DNA of 64,000 bases from Brienomyrus brachyistius. Taxonomy: Eukaryota > Chordata > Actinopteri > Osteoglossiformes > Mormyridae. Positions 33,801 through 49,440 of this stretch are shown here, piece after piece. The position numbers and the translations under genes were made by a program. Under the pieces are notes generated by a model. It did not search any database, had not been told where the DNA came from, and was given only the letters and a program-made list of their open reading frames with translations. The stretch lies in the NCBI RefSeq assembly GCF_023856365.1, contig NC_064535.1, positions 17,557,863 to 17,621,862 of the forward strand, in the 5' to 3' direction. How positions within the stretch are numbered: position 1 is the first letter of the stretch; the number at the start of each line of letters is the position of its first letter.

Positions 33801-36405
33801 GGATCAGACCCGGACACTGATTCGCAGACATAGTGCTGGATAAGGTGGCTATTTCTTCAGTTAACGTGACAGGTTCACAACCATATCATTCATTTATGTA
33901 TCACCACACTTCCCCATAAGATATTATAAAGGTGCTTTTCTCCAATTTAAACAGTATCGAATTACAGTTTGGTGCCCAAGCACTTCGTTTTTGGTGATTT
34001 GGTTCTTACCCAGGGGATTGTAGTCCAGGTTCAGGACCCGGAGCTGCGAGCTGTGGGCCACGGCGATGGCCAGCCTCGCCCAGCCTTTGCCTGTGATAGC
34101 TGGGTTTGCGCTGAGAGTCAGCTCCCTCAGACCTGGGGAGAGGTCAGAGGCCATCATGCTTTTCCTAGGAAGGCTATCTGAGTATCTCCACCTACCTGTA
34201 ATATACAACACGTACCCAAGTATGATCCTAGAGACAAATGAACTATAAATCTTGTTTCGGTATCAGAATCTAAGTAAACTTCTCATAGTACAAGCAAACA
34301 ACCCTACCAAGAGAAGCATGCAGTGGGCTGTGCAGTGTCTTGTGCATTTTCCTGCCTTGGGTGAGCTTGTGCTTCCCATTATGTGTGATGTGCTTCCCAA
34401 GTGATGACAAAATCAGTGTTGTGTTCTCTTTCTGTTTTAAAATTGAATTTTCTTTCAGAGATGAAGTAGTACAAAGTAGTGACCCATCCGCAGTACCACC
34501 CAAGTGCAAAGAGTCACTTGGGGTTTATTGAATCACGATGGCGGCATTCATTGTTGTGCTCAAAAGTAAGACTAACTTGAAGGCGAATGTTTGTGTCAGT
34601 ATGTCATTCAAGGCAAAACACATGACCCTGTGACAGAATGCGAAAAACAGGTAAGAGACTTGGGATTCCTGCCTGTTTTGGCCTGGTGGTGTACAGAGGG
34701 GTGCAGAGCTGCACTCACCCTGACATCTGATGAGTAAAATACAGCCCACATTGATGATGCACAGATCAGATCTGGGGTCTGGTTGGTGGGTAGGTGCTAC
34801 TTTATATAAGAGGGACAGCACATCTGTTTTCACAGCTCTGATATATATTTTACAAGTATGACTTGCCTTTTTAAAATAGGATTGCAAGAAAAAAATGTCT
34901 GCATGTTGTCATAAAATGTCTACTACTGGTACATTTGCAAAAATACAAAATTTACAGCTGAAAAAGTAAAAATTATTACTCATTGTAATCTAGTCAGAAA
35001 ATTAGGGTCCCATAATAGCATGCTGTGTCTCAACATAAGTGCCTGTGTATTTTTAGTGAAGAGAAGGAGGGAGATGTCCTGTGAGAGTAATTCCCGTGGG
35101 GAACTGATTAGTCACCATCTCTTTGAAGATTGAGACCAGTCTCCTTCAAACCTTCTGTCTTGCTGCAGCTTTGCGTTCTACGTTTTTCTCTGTCATTGTT
35201 TCCCCGCAACTTGATGAACGGTTCTTATCTCGCCGTACTGTGTTCTGAGGGCGATCCTATACGCATACACGTTATATACTGTATCTTACTGGGTAAAAGG
35301 GGGGGCTGCAGATTACCTGATTTCGCCCCGTCGGGAGGGAGCATGCCGCAGATGAGCTGCACGGCTTCGTCGCCCAGCATGCAGTCCCCCAGGTCCAAAG
35401 ACACCAGCGACGGGTGCGTCGACAGAGCCGAGTTTAGGGCGACCAGCCCGGCGTCCAGCAGCGGGCTGCCGTGCAGGCTGTTGGCGAAGTGACAGCGGAG
35501 GCATTTTGGTTACATTAATCACTCATTTATACCACGAGATAGTAATGGACCAGTACTTAATTTTCTCTGGAGTAGTCCGGCTAGTAAACTTGGGACAACA
35601 GAGACACGCAAACGTCGTTTTGCCCGGCGCTGAAATTGCAAGCAATGTATAATTATACTAATTATATCTTACATGCCAGGAAAACATGTGGTTATAGAAT
35701 TTTAAGTCATTTGCGGCTTTTATGAACTATATGCAATGACTGACAAACCCCAGTGTGCTCTAATCTTACATGGAACGACACTATCCTGACAAACTTTAAA
35801 GTCGTTTATTATTATTACTATTAGTAGTGGGAGGAGGAGGAGGAAGCAGCAGTAGTATTGTTATTAGATTTTGAAATAGTCTGGATTGTTCCCCAGAAGC
35901 TGCTGTCCTGACTTTTTAAAGTTGCAGATGACCGCATAAATGCAGTATTTCTATAGGATGCAGGATCAGGTTACTGCCAACGATGCAGCGCAGCGTCTTG
36001 ATGTACATGCACGCTGAATGGATCGTTTATTGTAACAATTTTATTATTATTGTTAATACTACTACTACTACTACTAATAATAATAATAATAATAACAATA
36101 ATAATAATAATAATAATAGTTCATTGTACTTACAACAAAGTCTGAACGGATCGGTTGGTCTTGAGGGCATCGGCCAGCTGCTTCACCCGACCGATGCTAG
36201 ACACCACGCCGAGGTTGAGGTTGAGCTGTGCCAAGGAGTGAGAGTCTGCGACCCCGCGGCAGACCCGTCCGAAGTCGCGGTCCGAAAGCTGGCAGCCCCG
36301 CACCGACAGCAGCCTTACGCTGTTCTCTTTCAGGCTGTCGCAGATATCCTTAATTTCAGCCCCCGAGAGCGCCTCTCCGGTTATCTGAATGGAGCCGGGT
36401 AGCAT
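30836..36405 (-). CDS. lrrc73: Leucine-rich repeat-containing protein 73
   Basis: Six exons, read downwards: 36405-36134 (ATG at 36405), 35477-35317, 34132-34010, 33657-33557, 31690-31495 and 30906-30836 (stop TAG). All phases agree and give 307 residues, close to the human length (about 316). The protein starts MLPGSIQITGEALSGAEIKD and contains tandem ribonuclease-inhibitor-type LRRs (LNLNLGVVSS, LVSLDLGDCMLGDEA, LRELTLSANPAITGKGW, LRVLNLDYNPLG, LEVLDLEGTSLTNQSAQ, LRVLVLAENAISPELQQQ), then an acidic EGEEDDDKEGEA stretch and the conserved tail QMVLVTSGLGDSLLAETEM. Its function is poorly known. It probably serves as a protein-binding solenoid. It is tail-to-tail with tjap1, as in human 6p21. 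The 71-nt last exon is easily missed because exon 5 reads into a stop at 31466. Confidence 0.93.
31727..31800 (+). mobile_element. Short L2-like repeat fragment
   Basis: The string catccattttccaaactgct, then tatcctactgg and ggggggtccggagcctatcc, is the start of a very common fish interspersed repeat. A longer copy is at 33122-33437. It lies just upstream (in gene sense) of lrrc73 exon 5. Confidence 0.65.
31949..32190 (+). mobile_element. tRNA-derived SINE, full-length copy
   Basis: The A box region (gtgtggcttagtgggctaag) and B box (ggttgtaggttcaaaccc) are clear. They are followed by ccttgagcaagacccttaac, ctgggcgccactacaggtgg, gagcaagttgagggaggcgt and a terminal (att)n. This is the most complete of the copies seen (others at 7196 and 48651). 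It is inserted in lrrc73 intron 4, antisense to the gene. Confidence 0.85.
33122..33437 (+). mobile_element. L2-like interspersed repeat
   Basis: It starts near catccattttccgggggcat, contains gcccatcgcagggtgcacac, gcatgtttttggactgtggg and agaacatgcaaacgccacac, and ends ttaaccactgcgccaccatg. This is a widespread fish repeat usually classed with L2-type LINE 3' ends. It has no coding capacity and lies in an lrrc73 intron. Confidence 0.75.
36053..36118 (+). repeat. (ACT)n/(AAT)n microsatellite
   Basis: A run of act triplets followed by about 15 aat triplets with two aac interruptions. It lies just inside intron 1 of lrrc73, about 16 bp from the splice donor at 36133. Confidence 0.9.
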
Positions 36406-38335
36406 TTCGTGTGAAGGTGGCTAACCCTTCATTAAAAAATGGAGACGGGCTTAAGAGAGAAATGGGAGAGGTATGGAAACCGATCGTATGTATCAAAAAG
36501 TGGTCAAAAGGTACCGCCGAGCCAACACGAGATGGGGAAACCTGCGATTATCCGCCCAGCTAAAATAGCAGGTCACACGAGTTTTATTATACAGTGTTAT
36601 AGCGGGCGAATGTGTGTTTCCCGCCTCCCTTCTTGTTTCCGACGGACTATCGATCTGTTGGATGCTGAAACGCTTAGCGTGAGTAAACCGGCTGCATTCA
36701 TCGTTTTAAGACGCAGATCGATCCATTCGCGGGTATCTTTGTGGCTCCTGTATAAAATAATCGGGAAGACGCCGCTAGGTCGGGTTGAGCCGCGCACTGA
36801 CTTGTCCGCCTCGCTGAATTATTAATAAACGTGTGATGCAGTTTATGCTATGCGGGGGGCTTGCTAGCGCCGCTGCGGGTATAAGGGGACGATGCGCGCG
36901 TCTCCCTCCGTCTGTCCAGCCCGGTTCACATGCGAGTCATGCTCCACGCGCCGGCCTTCAAAGCGAGGACGCTCGCGGTTTGTTTGCATCCGCTGCAGGT
37001 GTCGGTTACTATGGACACCCCATCTCAATGTCAACCCTCCCAAAACGCGAGATAACGATATATGTCACCTCTCGTGGTAAATTGAGCTTTCCGTCTCACG
37101 AATAAAAAGGGCTTTCGCCGTTCTGCAGGGAGAGCACTATTTCATTTCACGTCAGTAGTGAAATGCATCCTACCCATTTGTCTGGAGGTGCCGCAAACCG
37201 CTAGGAGACACGGTGCCGGGCTCTAAGTGAGCTTCTAAGGAAGAACGGGGAACGGTGGCTGGCAGGACAAGAGGCAGCTATCGGGTGCGATTAGTCACGC
37301 CTGGCCTTACGTACATTCTTTAAGTGATTATTTACAGGGCACCCCATACCTTTAAAATGCCTGTCGCCGTTCCCTCAGTTTAATTACATAAACGGAGTTT
37401 TACCTGTATCCGTTAGAGTTCACAGCAAAATATGCGTAAGTACAGTATGAACAGTTCAATAAGACCTGTATCGACTGGCTGAGTTTCAGGGTCGGAGACA
37501 TTGGCACACAATAATCCAATTAATAATAAATCCCAATAGGCTTTCACAATGGGGACTCTGACTCTGCGGGGGGCGACGCGTCAGGTTGAGAGGTGTAAGG
37601 GGAGCCCGAAGCCCATCTTGTCAGTGTCTTTTTACCTATTGTACGGAAGGAACCGACCTCTTCCCGACCCCGGCTAGTGGGTGCGCTTAAATGTTGACTT
37701 GAGGTCCGATATATGAAAAGCAAAACCTGTCGGTAACAAGGGTCGATAGCATAATGAAAATGTCACCTCTTAATTATGGCTTCTTCTGTGTCCCACACTG
37801 CACAAAATTAAGACACATCCGGGTAGCTTGCATGCATGTAGTGAGGTCTCTGTGCAAATAGACCCCGGTTATTGTTCTCAGTCAAAGCATGGTCCGGGTT
37901 TTTATTTTGAAACTACATATAACACGGAGGTGAGTGCACGGTGGTTACCACGTATGGTCCATTAAGAATGGAAAATCGATTTAATGAAATAAAAACTAGT
38001 GCCAAAATTATATGTATATTAAAGGTATCAGCTCCTGGGAAAACACGAAAAAAGTGTCTTGTAAGTGTATATCTGTAATCTAACGAGCTTCGTTCGAACC
38101 AGGGGCATCAAGCATTTTGAATGGGGGGGGACACACTAGCATACAACTAATATTTTATGTTAAATCTGGGGGGATACAAACAAATAATTAGGAAATTGGG
38201 AACGCCCATGGTCGAACCTTTAACAGGTTATACTACATCAGAAATGTATCTTTAACATTTTAAAATGAGGACATTCGTTTCCAAGTAATACAGTGAGGGG
38301 GTAAGAAAAGAAACCGGGGACTGAGTTCAGTAGAC
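36406..38335. other. lrrc73 upstream region, CpG-rich in part
   Basis: Between the lrrc73 start and the presumed yipf3 3' end. The segment 36600-37300 is visibly richer in CG dinucleotides (ccgcgcactg, gatgcgcgcgtctccctccg, gcgaggacgctcgcgg) than the flanks, as expected for a CpG-island promoter of lrrc73 (minus strand). No TATA box was assigned and no exon was recognised. Confidence 0.45.
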
Positions 38336-38341
38336 TTTATT
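38336..38341 (-). terminator. Candidate polyadenylation signal, yipf3
   Basis: Minus-strand AATAAA in the context tacatagaaataaagtctac, about 750 bp beyond the yipf3 stop codon. An alternative is at 38750-38755. Choice between them is uncertain. Confidence 0.4.
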
Positions 38342-38349
38342 TCTATGTA

Positions 38350-38408
38350 CACCATCTCTCTCTCACACACACACACACATATACATACATACACACACGC
38401 GCACACAT
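38350..38408 (+). repeat. (CT)n/(CA)n/(TACA)n microsatellite
   Basis: A compound run of ctctct, cacaca and atacatacatacaca units, just downstream of the yipf3 transcript end. Confidence 0.85.
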
Positions 38409-39090
38409 GTACACATACAAAAAAAGAATGAGCATGGAATCAGTCATGCACCCCCCCCCCAAATCTGCTGTGTAGAAACCAAAACCGAGAAGCAAAAGAT
38501 TTTCATGGAAACTCAAAATTTAAGCTTGACCTGCCATGAAATTTGTACTGTGGAAAGTAAATAATCGATTCCTAAATTGTCTCTGGCTTTAACGAAGCGG
38601 CTGTAACATCTGTTCTTCATTGCATCTTACCATTGTTCCCCATTAACACAAGAAAACTACAAGTAAAAGTTTGACAAGCCAGAGGTCATGCCCAAAGTCT
38701 CCCAGAAAGTGCTTAGTCAGAGTCTTCCCTCCGTCTGACAGAAATCTACTTTATTTTAACAAAAGCTTTCCCCATTGGGCACAGAATGGACAGATGGGTT
38801 CCAGGCCAGCTGTGAGCCGTCATAATGAGCATGTTTATGCACAGTCATGTTAGTGTTTACACTTCATGTCCAAGACAGGATGGGTAATAATGGAGCTCAC
38901 CACGAGTTAACAGGAACCCATCCTACGAAGTCACCAGAGTGTGCTTTCAAGACACAGAAGAAGCATTGCTTCACAGAATGACCACTGTGACAGCCAGGGT
39001 CTCAGGGTGTGTACGTCAACTCATATTCCTCTGGCATTAAAAAACAGAGATTACAGCGTAGGGAGTGGCAGTCTTTGCCAGGTCACGCCG

Positions 39091-43057
<3,967 letters not shown>

Positions 43058-44623
43058 CTCTCAAGTAAGGCGGCAGTTCAAGTACGATAAAGGACGTAAA
43101 TCCACTTTAGGCCCAGTATTCGAGCAAGTCGTTAGCGATCTATTTGACTTGCACTACGTGGTAAATCCGTTCGTACCGTGCCCAGATGACACCCTGAGTT
43201 CGAGTTAGTTAGCGTTAGCGACGGGGCTCCGCGACTGTGAGACGTGGAATCCGGAAAACTATCGCGAGATCGAGTCATGTCCGCGAACATCATTGGTTTT
43301 GTAGATTGCGTCACCAGTTCCCTTTTGCTACCCGGGCTGTCGCTCTGTACAAAAATGGCCTGTACTCAAAGAAAAGCCTATCGACGATGTTTTTAATATC
43401 AACTGTTCTATTGAGGATTATGTGAAGGATACCCAATGTAGTATTACTTGGACAAAGATTCCCAATGATTGCTCTTTTTTTGGGGGGGGAGGGGGCTGTA
43501 ATGTATTTTTAGGTTACACACTCTTGTAATGAGTATAATGTGTAAAAAGAAAAAAAATGTCATCTAGTCTTAACAAGCAACAAATATTCAATGTGTTCTG
43601 GAAGCTTTACTATTAAAGGTCTAGACCATGGGTGTTGTTATGTCCAATCACTCAGGGTTAAAGCCCAGAGAATTTTAGCCCCAATGCCAATCTTCCTTTG
43701 AAAAAAAAGTCAAGCCCCACGCGTAAACTTGACTTAGCCCCTGATCTTTTCAGCAGCTAGAAATCCCCTAGTGTGGACAATTTTTCCGGCTAAATTAAAT
43801 ATATGGTCAAATGTATTGGGACACCTGGCCATTACACCTACAGAAACTTTTATGACATCCCATTCTAAGTGCACAAGCATCGGTAGGGAACTGGTCCAAC
43901 CTTTGCAGATATACCAGTGGCCACTCTTGTGGTAAGGGTTTACGTAAGATTTGAGTGTATCTGTGGGAAATTTTGCCCATTTGTCCAGAAAAGCATTTAT
44001 GGTGTTGGACGTGAAGGCCTGGCTCACAATCTCTGTTCTAGTACTGAGGTTAATGCCAGAGGAAGTTGATTTTTCAGTACAGGGTAGTGCTGCAATATAC
44101 AGAACGGGTGGCAACTTTACCCCGAGTGCTCAGCGGCCCACTGGTATACAGGTGTCAGGAAATACACATAGAATACATGTCTTTAGAGAATCTACCTATC
44201 AACCTGTTGCTCAATTACTACAACCATAATCTGGAATCTTAAAATGATTTTCTTTAACTTATGTGGGCTATCCACACATTATCAGGGCTGCCAGCTTTGT
44301 ACACTGCAGTGAGATTTTCAACGCGAGACAGACGAGTCTGCACACACATGCACATTATTTACATATGCGTAACTGTTTTATTAACTTGTAAATAGTCTGT
44401 AGGGTTTACAAACTACCCCAACGATTTTGATGAAGCCAATTTTAGGTGTATAATGGAATAATATACATATGCTGTAAAATTTCTTCCGTGATGTCGAGAG
44501 TGTCACACAAGATCCGTAATTCGCCAGCCTTGTATCATCCACGCTCAAATCGTGTCAAGTTGTAGTGTCCGGACACACGTGCATCGACACGTGAGCATTA
44601 CGTCACACCGGCGATGCAGAAAG
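43058..44623. promoter_or_regulatory. Head-to-head yipf3/polr1c intergenic promoter region
   Basis: 1.57 kb separates the two divergent start codons. The ends are CG-rich: near yipf3 (ttagcgacggggctccgcga, actatcgcgagatcgag) and near polr1c (gtgcatcgacacgtgagcat, cgtcacaccggcgatg). A repeat at about 43798-44230 occupies the middle. Divergent arrangement of these genes is conserved in mammals, which suggests each flank keeps a core promoter. No TATA box is evident. Confidence 0.55.
43798..44230. repeat. Interspersed repeat between yipf3 and polr1c
   Basis: It begins tatggtcaaatgtattggga then cacctggccattacacc, a start seen in an abundant fish DNA repeat. The minus strand has a 126-codon frame (43734-44114) of the kind repeatedly annotated as hypothetical protein because it is repeat-derived. 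The class was not determined and the right end is uncertain. Confidence 0.55.
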
Positions 44624-47368
44624 ATGGCGGCGCCTATGAGCAACGTGGAAGAGCTACGAAATAGAGTCATTTTGAACGAATTTGGCGTTAGAAATGTAAG
44701 CCCTGCGTGCTAGCCGATGTAGAAATGTTTCACATTGTAAAAAATGTCAAGCTTAACTTTTATTTAAGTTTGGATTTTTTATCGCGAGTGCTTGGAAATA
44801 GTGATTCGAGAGTGATCGAGCTTCTTAAATTGTATTCACTTTTAAAGAGTTAGTGTCATCAGAGTGCTCTTCATCGTATCGTAGGAACGGGATGCTGTAT
44901 TTGATACTCCCCGGACGTCGACCATTTGGGAGGATGGTCGCACCAGTGTAAAGTACACATCACATGTATACATTTAGTAGACGCTTTTGTCAAAAGCGAC
45001 GTAGAACGCAGACATTGCATTTTGTTTGCGGGCGGACCTTTATTCCTCTATTTTGTATATTACTCTTCGTTCAGCTTTGTTCGTTTAGTCTATATGCGCT
45101 TATCTGCAGGATAGTGCCGACACTTGCAGGGACAGGTGTTCGATCGGTAAAATTTGCCAACCTCGGTTAAACTTTCATATTAGTCAGTGATAAAAAAGGG
45201 ACACCTGGGGCCTGTACTACGAATCGGGGTTCCTGGCTTTTCGGGGTAAGTTGTTGGATTTATGGTAGTCTGGGCAAAATATAAGCGAATGAATATGAAG
45301 TCCATTTAAATTGTGGTACCTTAAATCTGACAACTTACCTTGATAAACTTCGTAGTACAGGCCACTGGAACCTCAAATTATGATTTCTGTTTCGTTCAAA
45401 AAGGGGCAAGTGCTCACGCACTCCAGCTCCCCCCCCCTACCGCCCAGCTTATCTGTACCACGATGCATAATGATGCCTGTTATTTTTTCAGGTCCACACC
45501 ACAGACTTCCCTGGTAATTATCCAGGTTATGTTGACTCCTGGAACCTGAAGAAGTTTCAAAAGGTAAGACAAGTAAGTGCTCAAAAGAGTTTCCGTTGAA
45601 AAGGGTTGGAAAAGAACTCAAATGTGTGTCTGTGCTTCTATACCATAGAAGTTCAGAATCGATATCATCCAGATGGACGAAAACTCTATGGAGTTTGATA
45701 TGGTAGGGATAGACGCTGCCATCGCCAATGCTTTTAGACGCATATTACTGGCAGAGGTAAGAACGAAAGTTATGGGCTTATCGCAACTCTTTCAAAGCAA
45801 TTGCATTTTCTTCCGTACTTCCAGATAATAACCGCAAATGTGCATTAAAGTGAAGCGTTTGCTCCTTCTCTGCTCATTTTGTCAAGGTTCCCACAATGGC
45901 TGTGGAGAAAGTATTTGTCTACAACAACACATCGATCATTCAGGATGAGATTCTGGCTCACAGACTAGGTCTGGTGCCCATTAAAACCGACCCGCGACTG
46001 TTCGAGTACCGAAATGCAGGTCAGCTTCTTTAGAGCCGTGTATTGTTTTGCTTTGTGGTCTTGTTTGCACTGCTCAGTTGCTAACTCAATCTCATTGTGC
46101 TGTTGTGTACAATGATGATAATGAATCAGATATCGAATCTAGCCCTGATTGAATTAACCTCAAATTGTTTTCCATTTGTGTGTGTCTGTATTGACGTTGA
46201 TTATTTTAATCAGATGATGAAGAAGGCACAGAGATCGACACAATTCAGCTTCAGCTGAAGGTGAAATGTACCAGGAACCCGAGGGCCCCCAGGGACTCTT
46301 CTGACCCCAGAGAGCTGTATATTAACCATATGGGTATGTCGCATGACTTGAGCTGCCTGAGGTGGGGAAGTTTGTTTGTTTTTCATTTTCTGTGTCCCAT
46401 TTTCATTCCTCCCCAGTGTACTCTAGAGACATTAAGTGGGTCCCTATAGGAAACCAGGCTGATGTGTTTGGGGAAGCCATCATCGCTCCAGTGCACAACG
46501 ACATTCTCCTAGCACAGCTGCGGCCGGGACAGGAGCTGGACATTGTCATGCACTGTGTGAAGGGCATTGGTGAGGCTGGTGCATGCAAATAGATGAAACA
46601 GAGCTTTTTAGGTGATCAAGATGTTAAAATCGGTGGAAATGCAGTTTGCATGTTACTGTGAGGGTCATGATATATCTGAAACCCTTGTTCATTTGTTGCA
46701 CATATGACCCGAGAAAAGCACATTGTAGCATCAAGAGTTTCTCTGGCATGTTTTGAAGGTAAGGACCATGCCAAGTTCTCCCCGGTTGCCACAGCCAGTT
46801 ATAGGCTTCTTCCAGAGATCACCCTTACAGAGCCAGTGGAAGGGGAGAAAGCAGAGAGACTGAAATCCTGCTTTTCCCCTGGAGTCATTGAGGTGGAGAA
46901 TGTCGAAGGTAGGCCTGCGCTGATGAGCTCATTCTAGTGAATTATTAGCCTGTTCTGTGATGTGTGATAATCTCACAAAGCAGTCCTCTTGTCTGCCTCC
47001 AGGTACACCAGTCGCCAGGGTGGTGAACAGCCGTTTGGACACGTGCAGCCGGGAGGTCCTCCGGCACGATGACCTGAAGAACGTGGTGAAGCTGGGAAGA
47101 GTCCGGGATCATTTTATCTGTACGTCCAGCCTCCCCATGCAAGTGCAGACACATGCAGACATGCATTACCCCTCCATGGTTCGTGATCACATGGGATGAT
47201 CATTACATTGTGCCGTAGCTTGTTGTCGCATCACCTTGGGATAATGATGCAGGTTCATTTAGCGGTGATTGTCCAAAGCTATCTTCCAAATAATATGTTC
47301 AAACAAGGATGCTCAACTTTAAACGTTATAAAATTATTTCATGCCACGGTTTGGAGAAGTTGGGATGA

Positions 47369-47402
<34 letters not shown>

Positions 47403-47605
47403 TATTGTATAATGACTGTATATGCAGGTGTGTATCCGTATCCCACATGGTAAACTACTCTGACCTGTTTCTAATCCATCGCGCAGTTTCAGTGGAATCC
47501 ACGGGTATCCTGGCTCCGGATGTTCTGGTCTGTGAAGCTATTAATGTCCTCATGGCAAAGTGTCGGAAGTTCCTTCATGAGCTGGATGCTGCAGAGATGG
47601 AATGA
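44624..47605 (+). CDS. polr1c: RNA polymerases I and III subunit RPAC1 (AC40)
   Basis: Nine exons: 44624-44695, 45492-45563, 45649-45756, 45887-46019, 46214-46333, 46417-46569, 46759-46908, 47003-47119 and 47487-47605 (TGA). All phases agree, giving 347 residues (human 346). RPAC1 is the alpha-like subunit that pairs with RPAC2 (POLR1D) in assembly of Pol I and Pol III in the nucleus. The alpha-family dimerisation region is clear at residues 61-115: [49 protein letters not shown]. Further conserved blocks are [40 protein letters not shown] and the end [17 protein letters not shown] exon 9. The start codon lies in aagATGGCGG, a good Kozak context. It is divergent from yipf3. Confidence 0.96.
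44963..45005 (+). repeat. Short fish repeat core in polr1c intron 1
   Basis: The string acatttagtagacgcttttg then tcaaaagcgacgtag closely matches a short core seen in many fish repeats (tttagcagacgctttt.tccaaagcgac). It is a fragment only. Confidence 0.45.
45209..45363. mobile_element. 155-bp palindromic MITE in polr1c intron 1
   Basis: The perfect 15-bp inverted ends ggcctgtactacgaa and ttcgtagtacaggcc bound the element. Further inward, ggtaagttgt is inverted as acaacttacc. It is non-coding. This is a recognisable miniature inverted-repeat element of a kind common in fish introns. Confidence 0.85.
47369..47402 (+). repeat. (GT)n microsatellite in polr1c intron 8
   Basis: About 17 uninterrupted gt units, giving false Cys-Val frames on both reading frames. 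Confidence 0.95.
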
Positions 47606-47862
47606 TGAGCAGGAGGGGCAATGGACAAGCCCCTCCCTGAAATTCTGGGGAAGTTTCTGGATGTGAAGTTCCCATGGTGACAGGTAGTGCCCCTATCGGC
47701 ACAGATGGATTTTCAGTTACCTTTTTGCAAAAATTTGTTTGTTTTTGCCTTTTGCTATGGAAATAGATGTAACTGTAATTGAGAAAATGAGTTTATTTCA
47801 TGGAAGAAGGACATTGTACTACATTTCTGAAGTGTGTGTATATGTACATTGGTTTATTTTGT

Positions 47863-47868
47863 AATAAA
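47863..47868 (+). terminator. Polyadenylation signal AATAAA, polr1c
   Basis: A canonical hexamer in tttgtaataaatctttatag, 258 bp after the polr1c stop codon. It marks a short 3' UTR. Confidence 0.7.
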
Positions 47869-47879
47869 TCTTTATAGGA

Positions 47880-49440
47880 TCATTTTGTTGACAGTCATTT
47901 CCTGAGAAATTAAGTGGCTGTTTCATGCAGCACGTGTCTATTTTTTAAATTGATGTACTGTATCTATAGTTGTATAGTGGTGCTAAGAGATTGGCCAAGC
48001 AGGCAGACTGATAAATAGTGCCAGGAGTGATAACTGAATGTAATTCTGATATTGGTTATTGCCAAACATGGAATGCTCGCAACTTGGATATCACAGGTAT
48101 CTTAAAAGTTCCATGTGCCTTTTTAAAGACCACGGGTAAAAACATACGTCTGGTTCAAAAGGCCCAGGCTGTATTCAGAATGGTTTGGTCATTTACTCAC
48201 TGTTCCCTGTATATGAAAATTGAATTCTAGTCAGTGACATAGCGAAACAGTTTTGGATGGTATGATTCACGACTCACTGTACTGGTATCCTAGCAGCCTT
48301 GGACCGTTGACATTTGTGAATAGTAAAACATTATTTAAAATGTCAACTTTGTATACAAAAGTTATCTTCCTCTGCTGTTCACTTTTTTTTTTAATTTACA
48401 AATATACTCCACACCATAAAGTCCATGTATCCTAAACTTAACCTATAACAAGGGATGCTGTATATAAATGACATTTACATACAAATCATGTCAGGGATTA
48501 ATCATGACAAATGAGGTAAAATGACAAAGTGCAAGGTTAGACTTATATCTGGACCCCTTTTTTAAAATATTTTCCCATTATAAGAATAAATTATATAGCA
48601 AACATATATTTCCTTCCGTAGTGCCTCATACTGAGCATATAATCAAATGAAGGGGCAGTGTGTGGCTTGGTGGTCTAAGCCTATGTGCCTGTAATCAGGA
48701 GGTCACTAGTTAAAACCCAGTCTCGGCACATTGTCTGTTTCTTGAGCAAGGCTCTTAGTTCCCTGGGCCCCACTATCGGTGGTTGCCATTCGTGGACAAT
48801 TTGTACTGCAAAAATAGCAAGTTAAGGGAGGCCTAAGGACAATTTCCCCACAGGGATCAATAAATAATCAATTATTATTATTAAATGGTTCCATCCCAGT
48901 ATCCCAAAAGTTCTAGCAAATATCAAAATTCGTAGGTGTTCTCTGTGTTCGCATTTATTGATTAAAAATGCTTAGCAGGTTAAAACCTTAGTATCATTTA
49001 TTATTAGTACAAAACAAGGATGCTCAACTTCAGACAAACGTTCCAAAATTGTTATCTTTCAGTATAATAATGTCCGGAGAAATAAAAAATAAACAATGAG
49101 ATTAAAATTCATATTTCCATAATAAAAGGCAAGACCAAAAGTGCTTGCTTCTGCTGCTTGATCGGTATTAAAACCCATCAGTTGACAGCAGACGTCACCT
49201 TCACATTGCATTATGGTATGCAAAGAGCATCGTTTGTACACTACTGGCGGCACATCGTGGGCATTTTATAGTGCACTATATAGTGAGCTAGATTTAGGTT
49301 GGAACTCAAACGGCACTACAAAATGGCGGACGCACTCTGTAGTGCACATTTTCGGTAATACGGACCGATTTTGGAAACAGTCCCGGTATTTTGACAGAAA
49401 AGGGGCGGAACTCTCGAGCGTCGCGTTTCCCGGATAAACG
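47880..49440. other. polr1c-fbxo28 intergenic region
   Basis: This gap separates genes whose human counterparts are on different chromosomes. It contains a tRNA-derived SINE (about 48651-48885) and otherwise A/T-rich sequence without recognised exons. A short block at 49013-49050 resembles 47302-47338 in polr1c intron 8. The last 200 bp become CG-rich towards the fbxo28 start. Confidence 0.5.
48651..48885 (+). mobile_element. tRNA-derived SINE, same family as 31949
   Basis: The A box region gtgtggcttggtggtctaag and a decayed B box (ggtcactagttaaaaccc) are visible. They are followed by cttgagcaaggctcttagtt, ctgggccccactatcggtgg, gcaagttaagggaggcctaa, ggatcaataaa and (att)n. It is more diverged than the 31949 copy. 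Confidence 0.8.

Noticed and set aside
35983..36402. 139-codon plus-strand frame with poly-Asn
   Set aside because: Translation of the (AAT)n microsatellite and the antisense of lrrc73 exon 1.
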